Assembly: GCA_963930655.1 (NCBI GenBank)
Contig: OZ005604.1
Location: 1,994,001 to 2,058,000 of the forward strand
Source of the DNA: Myrica gale
Lineage: Eukaryota > Streptophyta > Magnoliopsida > Fagales > Myricaceae
Reading direction: 5' to 3'
Length of the DNA stretch: 64,000 nt
The notes beneath the pieces were generated by a model. The model made no database searches and had not been told where the DNA came from. It was given only the letters and a program-made list of their open reading frames with translations. Positions 21,466 to 33,064 of this stretch are shown here, one piece after another; position 1 is the stretch's first letter, and every line of letters begins with the position of its first letter. The position numbers were made by a program, and so were the translations under genes.

Positions 21466-23774
21466 ATTAAGCTTCTGAGGTGCAAGTAGGATGGAGTTTT
21501 AGAGAATAGGATTTGAAATGGTGACTGGTTATTTAGGTTGGGAGTAGGAATTCGGTTAATTAGGTAGGCTGCTGTTAACACACAATCCCCCCAAAAAATC
21601 AAAGGCAAGTTTGCTTGAAATCTCAAAGCTCTTGCAACATTTAACAAGTGCAAATGTTTTCTCTCAACTATAGAATTCTGTTGAGGTGTATAAATGCAAC
21701 TTTGTTGGTGTATGATTCCTTTTTCTGAAAAGAAATCTTTCATTTGGAATTCTGATCCTTGATCAGTCCGTATGCACTTTATTCTTTTCTCAAATTGAGT
21801 CTCAACAAGGCTATGAAAAGATGCAACTAGTTTCCTAGTTTGACTTTTGTTTTGCATCAAGTAGACCCAAGTGCATCGACTATGGTGATCAACGATAGTA
21901 AGAAAATACCGTGAGCCATTGAGTGATGAGACAGAAAAAGGACCCCAGATATCCATGTGTATTAGATCAAAACATCCTTGTACAACTTGATTTTGAGAAG
22001 GGAAAGGTAATCTAACTTGCTTTGACAAATGACATACATCACATTGGTCATTTTCTGGAGGAGGAAAAATTCTAGAATCTAGAGAATGCAGAAGCTTTAA
22101 TCTAGAAATGGAAGGATGGCCTAATCTTAAGTGCCAAAGATTGGAAGGTGCAAAATCAGTTGAGCAAATGACATGTTGATCTGCTCGGGTTTCTTTGACA
22201 ACCGAATCTTGCACCAAGTGATATAAGCCTTGTTTTTCCTTAGCCATCCCAATCATTCTCCACCTGACTGGGTCCTGTATAACACAAAACCCATCTATGA
22301 GTATCAAACAACATCGTATGTCCTTAATCAACTTACTAGCAGATATTAAATTAAAAGAGAAGCTCAGCACGCATAAGACATTTTCCAGCTTAATAGATGG
22401 GCTCAAGGTCACCTTCCCAATGTGACTTACAGAAGCTACCTTCCCATTTGGCAATCGAACATATGTGTTCTGCAATGGTATTTTTGAGACAAGCAGCTCA
22501 GGGGAACCAACAATGTGATCTGTTGCCCCTGAGTCCAATATCCAGATGGTTCTTCTTTGAACTCCAACAACATTCACCATAACATTATGATAGAAGACCG
22601 AATGGGTTTTTGGCAGTTCCATACCAACTGATAAAGATACGGATCCAAGTATTGTACCTGCCATGTTGGAATAGAATGAACTTTGCGTCTCTGGAGTATT
22701 GGATGTCACCTGATTGGCCATTGAAGGAGTCAAGTGTTGAGACTGTAGTAAGCTCAAGAGTTGCTGCACTTGCTCTTGTGTTATGGGCAAAGTATGGGTG
22801 TTAGAAAGATTTCTTGAGATTTGGTTTGCTACCCTCATTTGTTTTCCTTTGCTTCCGTTATTCTTATGTCCTGGTGGGTATCCATGAACTTCCCAACAAG
22901 TTTCTATTGTGTGGTTTGTTCTATTACACTTTGCACATGGTAGTCTCTCCTTTGTTCCCTTGTAGTTAGGCCTTTGTCCTGGCCATGTTTGTTGTTTTTG
23001 GTTCTGATATCTATCAGACCTTGTGAAAAATGCTGCTGACTCTGTGTTTCCTTGGAGACCCGAACCAAGCTCAAGGTTTGATTCTTCTTGCAAGACCAGA
23101 TTGAACACACGGTCCATGGTGGGAATGTGATCCCTTAGTAGGATTTGGTTTCTTAGTTGAGTATAACACTCGTCTAATCCCATGAGAAATTGCATTATGC
23201 ATCTCCTTTCTTGTCTCTTACTGATAGCACTTATGGCACCACAGTCAACACTAGTGCAGACATAAGGTTCTTCATACCTCTGTATCTCATCCCACAACAC
23301 CTTGAGTTTTGAAAAATAAACACTGATTGGTGCTTTGTCTTGCTTTGTGGCTATGATTTTCTGTTCCAGCATGTAGATTCGATTGTTGCTAGATTTAGCA
23401 AACCTCTTCTTTAACTCCTTCCAGACTTGAGCTGCAGAATCTGAATATAACACAGAACTTGCAATCTCTGTAGATAAGCTGTTGGTTATCCACGAGAGAA
23501 TCATGTGGTTGCATCTTTGCCATTGACTATATGTAGGGTCTGCATCTGCAGGTTTAACAATCGTTCCATCTATGAAACCAAGTTTGTTCTTGGCTGAGAG
23601 TGCAACAAACATTGCCCTGGACCAAGCATGATAGTTTTGAGAATTTAATGGTTGAGATACCAGCACTAGACCTGGATTCTCACCATGATGGAGGAAGAAT
23701 GGATTAATGCTTTCATCGCTATTGTTTTGCGTGTTGTTGCCTGTGTTCCCAAAATTTTCAGAGGTAGTACTCAT
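21414..23774 (-). CDS. Copia gag-protease-integrase part of the polyprotein
   Basis: 786 codons from the Met at 23774. An N-terminal gag ([20 protein letters not shown], then the UBN2-type region) is followed by a zinc knuckle [14 protein letters not shown] (CX2CX4HX4C). Next come the aspartic protease [11 protein letters not shown], the GAG-pre-integrase motif [11 protein letters not shown] with its CDVC partner, and the integrase catalytic core with Asp in [15 protein letters not shown] and Glu in NSIVERKH. The primer site lies about 140 bases upstream of the Met. Near 21466 the frame changes and the last 20 or so residues are out-of-frame text. It would otherwise continue into the RT frame. 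Confidence 0.88.
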   Translation of the reverse strand: MSTTSENFGNTGNNTQNNSDESINPFFLHHGENPGLVLVSQPLNSQNYHAWSRAMFVALSAKNKLGFIDGTIVKPADADPTYSQWQRCNHMILSWITNSLSTEIASSVLYSDSAAQVWKELKKRFAKSSNNRIYMLEQKIIATKQDKAPISVYFSKLKVLWDEIQRYEEPYVCTSVDCGAISAISKRQERRCIMQFLMGLDECYTQLRNQILLRDHIPTMDRVFNLVLQEESNLELGSGLQGNTESAAFFTRSDRYQNQKQQTWPGQRPNYKGTKERLPCAKCNRTNHTIETCWEVHGYPPGHKNNGSKGKQMRVANQISRNLSNTHTLPITQEQVQQLLSLLQSQHLTPSMANQVTSNTPETQSSFYSNMAGTILGSVSLSVGMELPKTHSVFYHNVMVNVVGVQRRTIWILDSGATDHIVGSPELLVSKIPLQNTYVRLPNGKVASVSHIGKVTLSPSIKLENVLCVLSFSFNLISASKLIKDIRCCLILIDGFCVIQDPVRWRMIGMAKEKQGLYHLVQDSVVKETRADQHVICSTDFAPSNLWHLRLGHPSISRLKLLHSLDSRIFPPPENDQCDVCHLSKQVRLPFPSQNQVVQGCFDLIHMDIWGPFSVSSLNGSRYFLTIVDHHSRCTWVYLMQNKSQTRKLVASFHSLVETQFEKRIKCIRTDQGSEFQMKDFFSEKGIIHQQSCIYTPQQNSIVERKHLHLLNVARALRFQANLPLIFWGDCVLTAAYLINRIPTPNLNNQSPFQILFSKTPSYLHLRSLIWMSMLCIKSSTTKIQV

Positions 23775-23916
23775 ATTGTATCAGGAAAAGCACAGAAGTG
23801 AGTGTAGAGAATGAGAAAGAATGGTCTATGAAGTATTTGATGAAGGTGCTAAGAGAGGATGAACAAATATGGAGAAAATGTAACAGGATGAAAATTGAGA
23901 GGATTAAACCTTCTCC

Positions 23917-23927
23917 CTCTGATACCA
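23917..23927 (-). other. primer-binding site of the Copia element
   Basis: TGGTATCAGAG on the minus strand directly abuts the 5' LTR and matches the tRNA-Met 3' end. Confidence 0.85.
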
Positions 23928-24347
23928 TTTCAAGAAATATAGTTTCACCATTTTTCGAATAGAATCGTTCGAGGAAGAAACAGAGGAGAATGAAGAGAAA
24001 GATATTTGCTTGGAAGAGGATTTTTCTATTTCCTTCTTTCTTCACTCATTACAAGCAATCAGACTCTTTTCCTATATACACGATGAGTACCATTTTGCTA
24101 CGTGTCTAAAGCAAAAGCATCATAGTACAACTACGTGGTGCTTTGTACAAAAGTTGGTGGGGTGGTGCTCTGTACTACGCGTGGAGCTGTAGTGGTGAAT
24201 ACCAAAACAAAAAAGCTTTACAAAACTCAGCCCGTGTCATGTCCCCTTGGAGCCACTACATCAGATTTTCCATGGACCCCAAGACTCCCAATTTGGTCTC
24301 CAATCAAGTATTGACAACATGAAAGTAATTCCACATCACTTTTGATA
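23928..24347 (-). repeat. 5' LTR of the Copia element (420 bp)
   Basis: Identical to 18872-19291 except for one base seen by eye (C at 24279, G at 19223). Confidence 0.9.
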
Positions 24348-24352
24348 GTAAT

Positions 24353-24660
24353 CGAACCTGATATGACATGGTAGCCTGATTTAACTGTGTAGTGACCTTT
24401 GTTGTGGGGAGTCCAAATAGTTCTGTCGGGGGCAGAGGTAGTCTCGCCATTGTTAATTTGAGAACAAAGTCCTTGTTTGAGTGAGGGTCTAGAAGCTAGA
24501 AGACCTCGCCAGAGGAGGTAAGGCAGAGATGCCAGAAATTGTCCTGGACATGATATTTACCTCTAAGAACAGAGGACCAAAGAGAGGGAGGATCTGTCAG
24601 GAACTTCCAGCTTAGCTTAGTGATTAGGGCAAGGTTTGCATGTTATTTGAAGCCAGTTAC
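24353..24660 (-). pseudogene. LINE polyprotein fragment, part upstream of the Copia insertion
   Basis: Minus-strand reading gives LINE-type RT C-terminal wording, with several frame breaks (a cluster of Arg/Leu-rich text, then a stretch ending HVISGS). It continues at 18871 across the Copia insertion into ITSIPNLL. Orientation, order and the shared target duplication make it the other half of the same LINE. Confidence 0.6.
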
Positions 24661-25449
24661 ATATATATACTCTCTTTCTTTTTTGTACTAAAAACGATCT
24701 GCCTTCCGAATTTAGGATTTTCCTTGCACGACCCAAAATATGAACTTTGACTTAAAATTAACAGCAAGATTCATCTCGATGAAGACCTGGTAATTCCATC
24801 ATGTAACTAACGCATCACAAGAAAATGAGAGATTTTCATCTATTTGCGTCCTAAAACAAAACAAAAAAACTATCTATATTGTGATTCTTTTTCAACGCTT
24901 CCCTCTCTCTTCAAGTTTAGCATTAATGTACAACGAAGTGGCAAAACCCAACTTAATGGAAGTTATGGAACCAAGAGCTAGCTAAGCCACGTTTGTATTT
25001 CACTCCTCTCAAGGTCTCTCTCCACAAACCGAGGTCCCAGATCGATTATGGAGACTTCATAAGTACTGCAGACTCAACGCGCAGGTTCTTGGAAAGTTCA
25101 AAGTAGATCGAGGAGGGACTGTTGGAGAACATGTGGCATTGGCGTTAGGACAGGAGTAGGTGACGGCTTTGTCTCCTTGGATTAATTCCCTCCGACGTCC
25201 CCTTTGGCATGATTAGTACTACTTTTCGCTTGTAGACTTCATTGCACCTACTTCTGAGAGGCACTGCCTCTATTAGAGGATGGCAGGAGTCTGACTAGGG
25301 ACAAATATTACTCCATCTGGCTTCTGCAGATTCCCCAAATGGCCTACTACATCTTCGCCATCTTGGCCAGAGCTAGCCATGTCCTGAAGCGAGCAATAAG
25401 AGCCACTTCTTTATACCTATCTTTTCTCTCCTAGGAGGGTCCCAATTAA
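24661..25449. other. intergenic, no gene seen
   Basis: There is no open frame above 60 codons with recognisable content. The stretch at about 25010-25430 is less AT-rich than its surroundings but could not be assigned. Confidence 0.45.
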
Positions 25450-25671
25450 CATCCTATTTGTGACAAAACTCCAATTAGCTTCATAAAAAAAATGAGTTCA
25501 AATATTTCTAAAATGTAAATAAAATAAGATCTTGAATTTACCAAAAATGTTTCCTATAGATCATACAATGGATTATTCAAATGCAAAGATTTCAATCTAT
25601 CAAATAAATCTCCAACTACTACAGGGTAGAGATCAACAAATCATTTATTGAGGCCGACAGCTACATATGTA

Positions 25672-27219
25672 TCATAATTCCACTTCTCCTAATCCCCTCT
25701 CCACAATCCTCACTGGAAGCCCACCTTTCATTTTGGAGGTCAAGAGCGGAACGAACTCCGGCTCAAAACCTTCCTCCAGCACTGGAACCACTTTAAACCG
25801 CCTTACAACTCCTGCTACCACCCTTTTCATTTGTAAGAACGCCATATCCTTTCCCAAGCAAATCCTCGGCCCTGCCTGGAACACTGGATAGGTGTATGTG
25901 TCCCTACCCAAAAACTTCCAATGCTTTTCTCCCTCGTCCTTCTCCAACCACCGCTCCGGCTTAAACTCTGCCCAATCGGATCCCCACAGCGTTTCTGACC
26001 TCCCCATGGCATAAATATGATAGGTCACTCTAGTCCCCTTCTTAACAATTGTCCCATCCGGCAAAACATCATCAGTGACAGCTTCCTTCGAATCTGCAGC
26101 TACAGGGGGATAAAATCGCATGCTTTCACACAAAGAAGCATGAGTGTATACCATGTCTTTGACTTCATCGTAAACAGAAGCTTCGGATTTTTCTTCGATC
26201 TCTTCTAGAACTGCAGCCTCAACATGAGAGTTCTTGGAAAGTAGCCAGAAATACCACGTTAAAGCCGACGAAGTGGTGTCACGCCCAGCAAGCATAAAGC
26301 TTATCACGATGTCGGTCACGAAGTTCTCATCCGAATGGCCAGAGCTCAAGAACCTTGACAAGAGATCGATGGAATCCAACGACGCTTTCTGTTCGAGCTC
26401 CTGCTTCTTTTCTCTGATTATGTTCCTGGCAAATTCTTGCACTTCTGAGACTGCGATTCTCAGACGTTTTTCAGACCCGATATTCAGCAGCTTCTTGATT
26501 TTCCAAAAGAGAGGGATTATCGCATTGAACCTCCGACTGCTTATGGTGACGCTATCATCAAAAGCTTGGGCGAACTTGGTTTGTGGAAGAGAGGGTAACA
26601 AATAGGCAGGGTCCGATCCGAAAGCAATTTTGCAAATGTTATCGAATGCGAACCTCTGAAGAATGTCCTGGAAGTCTAGGATAGTTCCACTTTTTGCGGC
26701 AGAGGAGAGGAGGGGGATTAGGCGGTCATAGAGTTCTGTGTCCACCACCGTCTCAACGAACTTGCGCAGAGACTTGGTATTGAACTCGTGGCTAGCAACT
26801 TGTCTCTGGAATTTCCAAGACTCGCCGTCCACGTTGAAGATACCGTGGCCAAGAAAGTCTTTGAGGGTTCGGTTGAAAACATCACCCTTGCCATAGTTGT
26901 GGAAGTGGGTCTTGAGGATGTGTTGAACGACGGCAGGATCGGCTGTAAAAACTTGAACCTTGTTTAAGGGGCGGTGGAGGACGAAAGTAGCGGAGGGGGA
27001 GATCTGAAGGATGTCAGATGTCCACTGGAGACGGCGGTTGATGTTGGCGATTATGGCGGGTAAGGAACCGATTAAAGGATAAGCTTTCGGGTGGATGGTT
27101 GTGGGGGAGTGAGATGTAGATTGTTTTTTGGGCGTTGAAGTTTTGGTAAGGAAGAGGAAGGACAGTAAGGGAAGAAGGACCAGAAAGGAAACAAGAGCTA
27201 GGAGTTGGAGAAACACCAT
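25672..27219 (-). CDS. CYP94A: cytochrome P450, CYP94A-like (fatty-acid omega-hydroxylase type)
   Basis: A single-exon gene of 515 residues if started at the Met codon at 27219. The frame stays open 80 codons further upstream, but 27219 opens with the membrane anchor MVFLQLLALVSFLVLLPLL and fits a TATA box about 100 bases above. Landmarks: a proline-containing hinge and HPKAYPLIGS, the WKFQRQVASHEFN region, I-helix AGRDTTSS (about 311-318), ExxR ESMR (365-368), PERW, and heme loop FQAGPRICLG with Cys454. Intronless structure, length and wording match CYP94. CYP94A enzymes hydroxylate fatty-acid chain ends at the ER, while CYP94B and C act on jasmonoyl-isoleucine. The sequence looks closest to A, but the substrate is inferred. 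A dead copy lies at 15437-15924. Confidence 0.9.
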   Translation of the reverse strand: MVFLQLLALVSFLVLLPLLSFLFLTKTSTPKKQSTSHSPTTIHPKAYPLIGSLPAIIANINRRLQWTSDILQISPSATFVLHRPLNKVQVFTADPAVVQHILKTHFHNYGKGDVFNRTLKDFLGHGIFNVDGESWKFQRQVASHEFNTKSLRKFVETVVDTELYDRLIPLLSSAAKSGTILDFQDILQRFAFDNICKIAFGSDPAYLLPSLPQTKFAQAFDDSVTISSRRFNAIIPLFWKIKKLLNIGSEKRLRIAVSEVQEFARNIIREKKQELEQKASLDSIDLLSRFLSSGHSDENFVTDIVISFMLAGRDTTSSALTWYFWLLSKNSHVEAAVLEEIEEKSEASVYDEVKDMVYTHASLCESMRFYPPVAADSKEAVTDDVLPDGTIVKKGTRVTYHIYAMGRSETLWGSDWAEFKPERWLEKDEGEKHWKFLGRDTYTYPVFQAGPRICLGKDMAFLQMKRVVAGVVRRFKVVPVLEEGFEPEFVPLLTSKMKGGLPVRIVERGLGEVEL

Positions 27220-27316
27220 GGCTAAAATATGGAGAGGTCTTCTTTGGTGTCCTTTTGTTTCTTTGTTCTGTTGGATGTGAAAAGTTGGGGACGCTTGGAA
27301 AAATAATGGAGGGGCT

Positions 27317-27328
27317 GGGTATATATAG
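27317..27328 (-). promoter_or_regulatory. TATA box of the P450 gene
   Basis: CCTATATATACCC on the minus strand lies about 100 bases upstream of the Met at 27219. This allows a leader of about 65-75 bases. Confidence 0.6.
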
Positions 27329-27459
27329 GATATAGCCGCCTCATCTATTTTCGAGTACGTCATCAGAGATATTTCTCTGTGTCGTCGTATAGGAAGCTTC
27401 AAGGAAACTAATTTGTAATGTAATAATATAATATATCTTAACGTTAAACATAAAAGCAT

Positions 27460-30022
27460 CCATAATGTTATTTAAAAAGTAATATTCTTTTAGCTCAGCA
27501 AATATAAAATTATTTATCAGACGAATATGTAATTAAAATAATTTATCCATTTTAAAGAGATTATAGTTAAAATAAGACTATTGAGAGCTAATTAATTTCC
27601 TATCAAAATTCTATTTATATTGATATATAAAATAGATATTTGAGACATAAATATATATCGTACGTGTCTATCATGCATGATTAATCATGCTTTCACTATG
27701 CTTTCCAAAAATGATAAGATAGTACGTCTACTCAATTGATCTCCTAATTATTTCATAAATTAAGACCTACATTTAATGCTGTAATAGTTAGTCATTGAGT
27801 CTATCCTATATTCATGGCGAAGGGAGTTCATGTCTCTATAAAATATGACTTGATTTATTGTTTTCCAAACAAAGAGAAGAAGATCAACGAAACTAATAGG
27901 TCCTGATTTTCATTAATCAAGACCCAGTACTATTTATTGCATGCGTTGGTACAAATTTAAATGTGATCGGTTCTAGAAAATTTTACGAGGTGTAGGGTAA
28001 ACGTTTTATGAGGCCTTAGCAGCTTTGTAACCCTTAAGTCGCCCCTGAATTAAGTCCTAGCTTAATGCAATAAATAACGTTTTAAGGCGGAATGGGCTCG
28101 TAGGCTAGCTTTTAATTACCAACATTTGGATGGATTTTTGTTCACTTAAAAATTCAGACAAAAGCTTTGAATAGGTAAAATCCGTCGACATTTGTTCAAA
28201 GCTTTGGTACCACTTTAAAATCCGCCGTGTCAACTTGGAAAACACTAGCTAGATTATATTTCCTTGTGAGGAATATTTTGATTTACTATCCGTGGAGAAG
28301 AAGATCGTATGGTTGTTCTTTCTTGAAGGAGAAGCATGAGTAGTGGGGGAATTGGAGAGGAAAAAGAGTCATTGCTTACGTCCTAGAAATGGCGTGGAAC
28401 CCTTCCCGACTGACCGGTTGGCCCCCAAAGAAATCAAAAAGGTGGTCAATATGTTTAATTGGGATGTGTGAATATAAGTCAAACGAGCCTAAGGTTATCT
28501 TTGTGTTGTAAAATTTTTGGTATTGAGTTTAGTGATGATTTTGGATTTAGTGAAAAAGTGAAGAGAGAGATAATTTTTTTATATTTTTTGTAGTGAAAAG
28601 TTATGATTTGATGGGAGCAAAATTATATTGTAGTATTTTATTGTGAGTTGGCATTTTTCCTTTGAACAGACTCTAATACGGCTCATGTTTTACTCACGTA
28701 AGCAAATACATCACAAGAATTAGGTGAGAGGTTTTAATATATATATTTGATTGCCGACAAAGAAAAAAACTATCTCTATTGTTGTTCTCGTGGACCGCTT
28801 TTCCCGTCCTTTTCTTTTTTCTGGGATGGAGAGTCTTATGACTCTTATCCTTAAATCACAAGGAGTTTGCCACACTTTTTTTTTAAAAAAAAGAAACGGC
28901 TTCAGTAGTTTATTTTAACTTTCACATCCTGTCTCCTGGTCGTGGGGTGTCAACGTATTTATTGAAGTCCTAAAGATTAGTGGTTCAACATATTTGGTGA
29001 TTGTCTAAAGGTCATGGTCTAATTGAAGTTTTTGTGTAGTTTGTTAGCGCAGAGCTGGCGCCTAGACTTTTTAATGCACTCGACGTTTGATTAGAGTGCA
29101 CTTATAATTTGATCAAAATTGACGAAAGACTTTTACAACGGTTTTAACAGAAGCGGGCAAGAAACAAGAAGACTGAAATTTTCGTGAGAACCATCTTCCC
29201 GACCCTCCAGAATATAAAAGTCATTTTCTCTCATTTCGTTAAGACGTTTCATATAACTATACCTTGAGAGACCGTGCTTCTAGAGCGATCTTCTACATAC
29301 TGTCTCTGTTAATGTTTTTGTAGTCTGTTACGTGTGAACTGAGATTTAATCCAAAGAGATTGTTTTTTCCTCCATTATCTCATATCCATTTTTTATCACT
29401 AATATAAACTTTGATTAAGAAGGTAAACTCCAGAGGTTGCTGGAGATCTACCAAGAGAAGCTGATTGCATGTGGAGTGTGGAAAAGATCGGCTTGGCTGT
29501 GAAAGATCGATTTTCAGAATCAAGAACTTCAAACGGAAAAGGTGTTGAGTAGTTTATAGTTCACTGTGTACCGAGTTTGAAGATTCTAGTAGATTCGTTT
29601 AAACCGGCTTACGAGTCTGGAGAGTTTTTTCCATTTGAAAGATTCTTTCAAGTGGTTTTTTCTCTTCGTAACCTATTCTTGATGTATTTATGTGTGATTG
29701 TGTCTACGTACATAACTTTGCTATTGTTGAAATTGCATTTAGTGTGTTTCTTTGATTAAGAAAGAATGTCTAACGTTATTTTGTTGCATTGACAAACTAC
29801 TGTAACGTGTTCATATTGAGTTATCAATTCCGCATTATATACTGTTGCAAAAGTACTATTGAAATTTGCTGATTGTATCTGTGAGATTGTGCAGCTGTTA
29901 GTTTTAGAATTAAAAAAAGGACCGAAAGTTTCAGAATCTATTCAACTCCCCTTCTAGGTCGACTACTGTATATTGAGTCTTGAACTACCTTGTTCATGGG
30001 GAACAACGTAAGACATCCAAAT
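27460..30022. other. intergenic, transposon remnants, no gene seen
   Basis: Sequence at 28480-28660 resembles the MITE at 13002-13211 in degraded form. About 28960-29985 reads like a degraded LTR with TATAAAAG at about 29214 and a closing CAACTCCCCTTCTAGG phrase, but no partner LTR or target duplication was found. The 60-codon frame at 29577 is not supported. Confidence 0.35.
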
Positions 30023-30036
30023 AAAGGTTATGACCC

Positions 30037-30155
30037 GCCAGTGAGATTTAGCTCAGCTGGAACCTCCTCTTGTTTAGGGAGGGTTAGATCTGGGGGTCGA
30101 ACCCCCCACACCCGCAGGCTAGGTCCTGCTCCACCAGTTGCCTATAGAAGAAAAA
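30037..30155 (+). mobile_element. tRNA-derived SINE, 14 bp target duplication
   Basis: A 119 bp element with RNA polymerase III promoter boxes: an A box TTAGCTCAGCTGG (30048-30060) and a B box GGGGTCGAACCCC within 30092-30107. It ends in an A-rich tail. The exact 14 bp AAAGGTTATGACCC occurs at 30023-30036 and 30156-30169. The A and B box spacing is tRNA-like but there is no cloverleaf closure, so this is a SINE rather than a tRNA gene. It would be mobilised by a LINE's reverse transcriptase. Confidence 0.88.
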
Positions 30156-31339
30156 AAAGGTTATGACCCATTAGAGCAATATTGCCAGCTTAGAGGAACA
30201 CCTAGTAGTGGATGGAGAGGAGGGAGGAGGAAGGGTTTTGGGGGGGGGGGGGCGGTTGCCCCTTGTAAAACTTTTGAATTTTTTTATATAACTAATATGT
30301 CCACTTTAAACAGAAAATATGTGTATGTTAAATCTTTGTTACAATCTTCTTTCTTAATATCTCATATTGTGAGAATTTAGTTATATGTTTGTGACTCTAT
30401 CCTTGGTCATTTCCTTCTCCTGGAGGGTTTTAGGTATTGAACCGATTTAGTACATGTACAAATCTCAAGACTCTTATTAAGCTGATGACAACATTGTTGT
30501 GATGCACCATGTATATAATATGCTTGGTCATTTTCTGGTGAAGAGTTTTTTGTCCACATATACCCATCATGAGAGGCGAATTATATGCATTTTCAAAGTT
30601 TGTCAGCTTCTTGTATCCCATTAAAATAGCTAGTTAAATAGCTAGTTGTAATACTAAATGAATTTTAGGATTTGAATTTGGGATACGTAACTTGTAATTG
30701 ATCAAGTATATTGTTGATATGTTGTTAATGAGTTACATGTGAATAGTACAATCAATACAAGTAGATATATCACATAAGTTTATTATATTGAATTGTGAAA
30801 TTGTGATTAAGTTTTGAAATTATATTGAAATTGGGATTAGGACTAGGTTGTGAAATTGTGATTAGGACCTTGGGTTGTGACTTGTAAAATTATATGAATT
30901 TTGTTTTGTTTTATTTAGATAATAGATAAGTTTTTGATAAAAAAATCAGCGAGGTCGTCTAAAACTTCTAATGTGGCTGTTACTTTTGAGACGAATATTT
31001 TTAATGTTTTTAGTCCTTAATTTTCAATATTTTAACTCTAAGACATTTTTTTGCACTACGTAGTAAATTTTTTTTTGTCATTTTTCCTTAGGAGTTGACC
31101 CCCCCTTCAGATTCATTCGTGGTTCCCAGTGGCGTATCTAGGATATAAAATGAGTGGGGTCGAATTTCTAAGGCAAAATTACCTAATTTTTTTTTACATA
31201 ATGTAAAAAGTGTCTTAAAATTACAATATCGCAAATTAAGAACTAAAAATATTAAAAATAATGAAATACACTTACTGAACTATTTGCTAATACTGAGAGA
31301 TGATAATTGGATCCTACGGGTCTTCATCTTCTGAAAACG

Positions 31340-31770
31340 TTGTAAAATGGCTTCGTTCTCAATAGTATCAAACATTTTTCCTCTCAATGTATACTATCAT
31401 GCTATCATGCTATCATTCATCTCTCATCCTATTCTGCAAATCAGTCTTAATAATCTTCATTGCAGAAAACACTCTCTCAACGGTTGCAGTCGCAACCGGA
31501 AAGACAATGCTAACTCAATAAGACGATAAACCAATGGAAATACAATATTCTTGCCACTCTCAACCATCTTCATAGCAAGACCTCCAATATCTTGAATCCC
31601 AAAAAAATCACCATTGCTTCTAACATCTTGAATGTAGGTCTGAAGCTGATCTCTAAGTAGTATAAGTTCAATTGCTGAGAAATTATCTGGATAGAATTGA
31701 GCAGACGAAGTAGTTCTGTATTTGCTTCATTGAAACTATTATCCATCTCCTGAGAAATCAAATCAATAAC
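31340..31770 (-). pseudogene. hAT (ZMYM1/TTF-type) transposase C-terminal fragment
   Basis: The minus strand reads DNSFNEANTELLRLLNSI and, after frame changes, MKMVESGKNIVFPLVYRLIEL followed by a VATATVERVFSAMK-like dimerisation stretch. This is the order seen in plant zinc-finger MYM-type 1-like hAT transposases. At least two frame changes interrupt it and the catalytic N-terminal half is missing. Confidence 0.6.
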
Positions 31771-33024
31771 TTGTCAAAACACTTCCACATGAAAATGATG
31801 TGAATGAGTAATTGTTTGCCCTCCACGCCTTAAACTACGAGTTGGTACAATGTCTTACAAAGGGTGAGGTCTTTTCGAACTAGAGTTCTCATTAGAAGTA
31901 GTAGCCACATTAGGAGTATTAGACGACTCCATGCTTCGTGACTTTTTTTTAATAAAAAACCGCTCCATTATCTAAAAAGAACATAACAAAACAAAACAAT
32001 TTAAAATGTTCATCAGAATATGAGGAAGACAATTCTTAACACCCATCAAAAGGTCAGCATCCAAACAAACAAACATTTTATACGTGTTCATAAAAATTTC
32101 TCATTTTTATCCTCTTTTTGCTATAAAATTGAGGGAAGACAAAAGTAAATGAAACCATGTGGATATTACAGTCCCAATAGCTACTCCGGAGTTGAATATA
32201 TCGGAAGTAGTTTTAATGAATTGGGCCTAATAGATTAGAAGCAAATACACTCTTTTTTTGCTCCTCTAGAAGCAAATACTCTCACGTCTAAAATTCTTTC
32301 ATATAAAGACAAAAGGTAATAAAATATAACATACTAAATAGTCTAATATTGAAAAAGCCATAAGTAATTAAGCATCAAGTCAGAAGCATTAACATTGAAT
32401 GATTGAAACAACCATTCAGCCAAGAAAAACCTTAAAAATAAAAAATAAAAAACCAGCACAATAACACCATAGTCCATAACTATAAGGACATAATCATAAA
32501 TGATAAATCATGAGAAATTTGGACAAAATTAAACTAAAATATGATAAATTAATCATGCAGTAGTAGAAAAATAAAATAACAGTAAACAACTAATCATGAG
32601 AAATAAGAAATTAATCATGAAATGATTAAAATTTGAAACCCTAAATGTCTAAATTGAAAAATTAAATTAAAATAGTCTAAATTGCACATACCTGGAGTGG
32701 AGAGGGAGTCAGGCAGTCGGCAGAGAGTTCCAGTGGTGCTGGCAGCTGGCCGGTGGGCGGCACCTGAAAGCAGAGGCGAGATGTGAGATTATTGGGAATA
32801 AAAAAGAAACAAGAGAATGAGAGAGATGGTGGGCCGGTGGGCTTACTTGGGTTGGGCGGCGGCGGCGTTCTGTCGAGGATGGCGGACGGGTGCCGGGCAA
32901 GGCAATGGTAGCGACAGTAGTGAGCAGTGAGTGAAAGAGAGGCGTGAGGGCTGCTAGGCTGAGGGAGAGCCGGAGAGATCGCAGAGAGTGAGAGAGAGAG
33001 AGGCGTGCAAATTTTTTCTTAAAA

Positions 33025-33064
33025 AAATCAGAGGGTGAAACAGCGTCGTTTCACCCTCTGATTT
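33025..33064. repeat. perfect 17 bp stem hairpin inside the hAT element
   Basis: The left arm 33025-33041 (starting AAATCAGAGGG) is the exact complement of 33048-33064, with a six-base loop AGCGTC. Confidence 0.85.

Larger units (their letters stand above)
18867..24352 (-). mobile_element. Copia LTR retrotransposon, nearly intact, TSD GTAAT
   Basis: The body is 18872-24347 (5,476 bp, minus orientation) with 420 bp LTRs at both ends and GTAAT at 18867-18871 and 24348-24352. The element-strand order is LTR, tRNA-Met primer site, gag-protease-integrase, RT-RNase H, purine tract, LTR, which is Copia order. The two LTRs differ at one position seen by eye (19223 against 24279), so the insertion is very recent. 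The only coding lesion seen is one frame change near 21466. It sits inside a LINE. Confidence 0.93.

Noticed and set aside
28960..29985. Solo LTR
   Set aside because: The wording resembles an LTR end, but no target duplication, TG start or partner copy could be found in the window, so it is only mentioned in the gap note.
30037..30155. tRNA gene
   Set aside because: A and B boxes are present, but there is no closed acceptor stem. An A-rich tail and a 14 bp target duplication make it a SINE.
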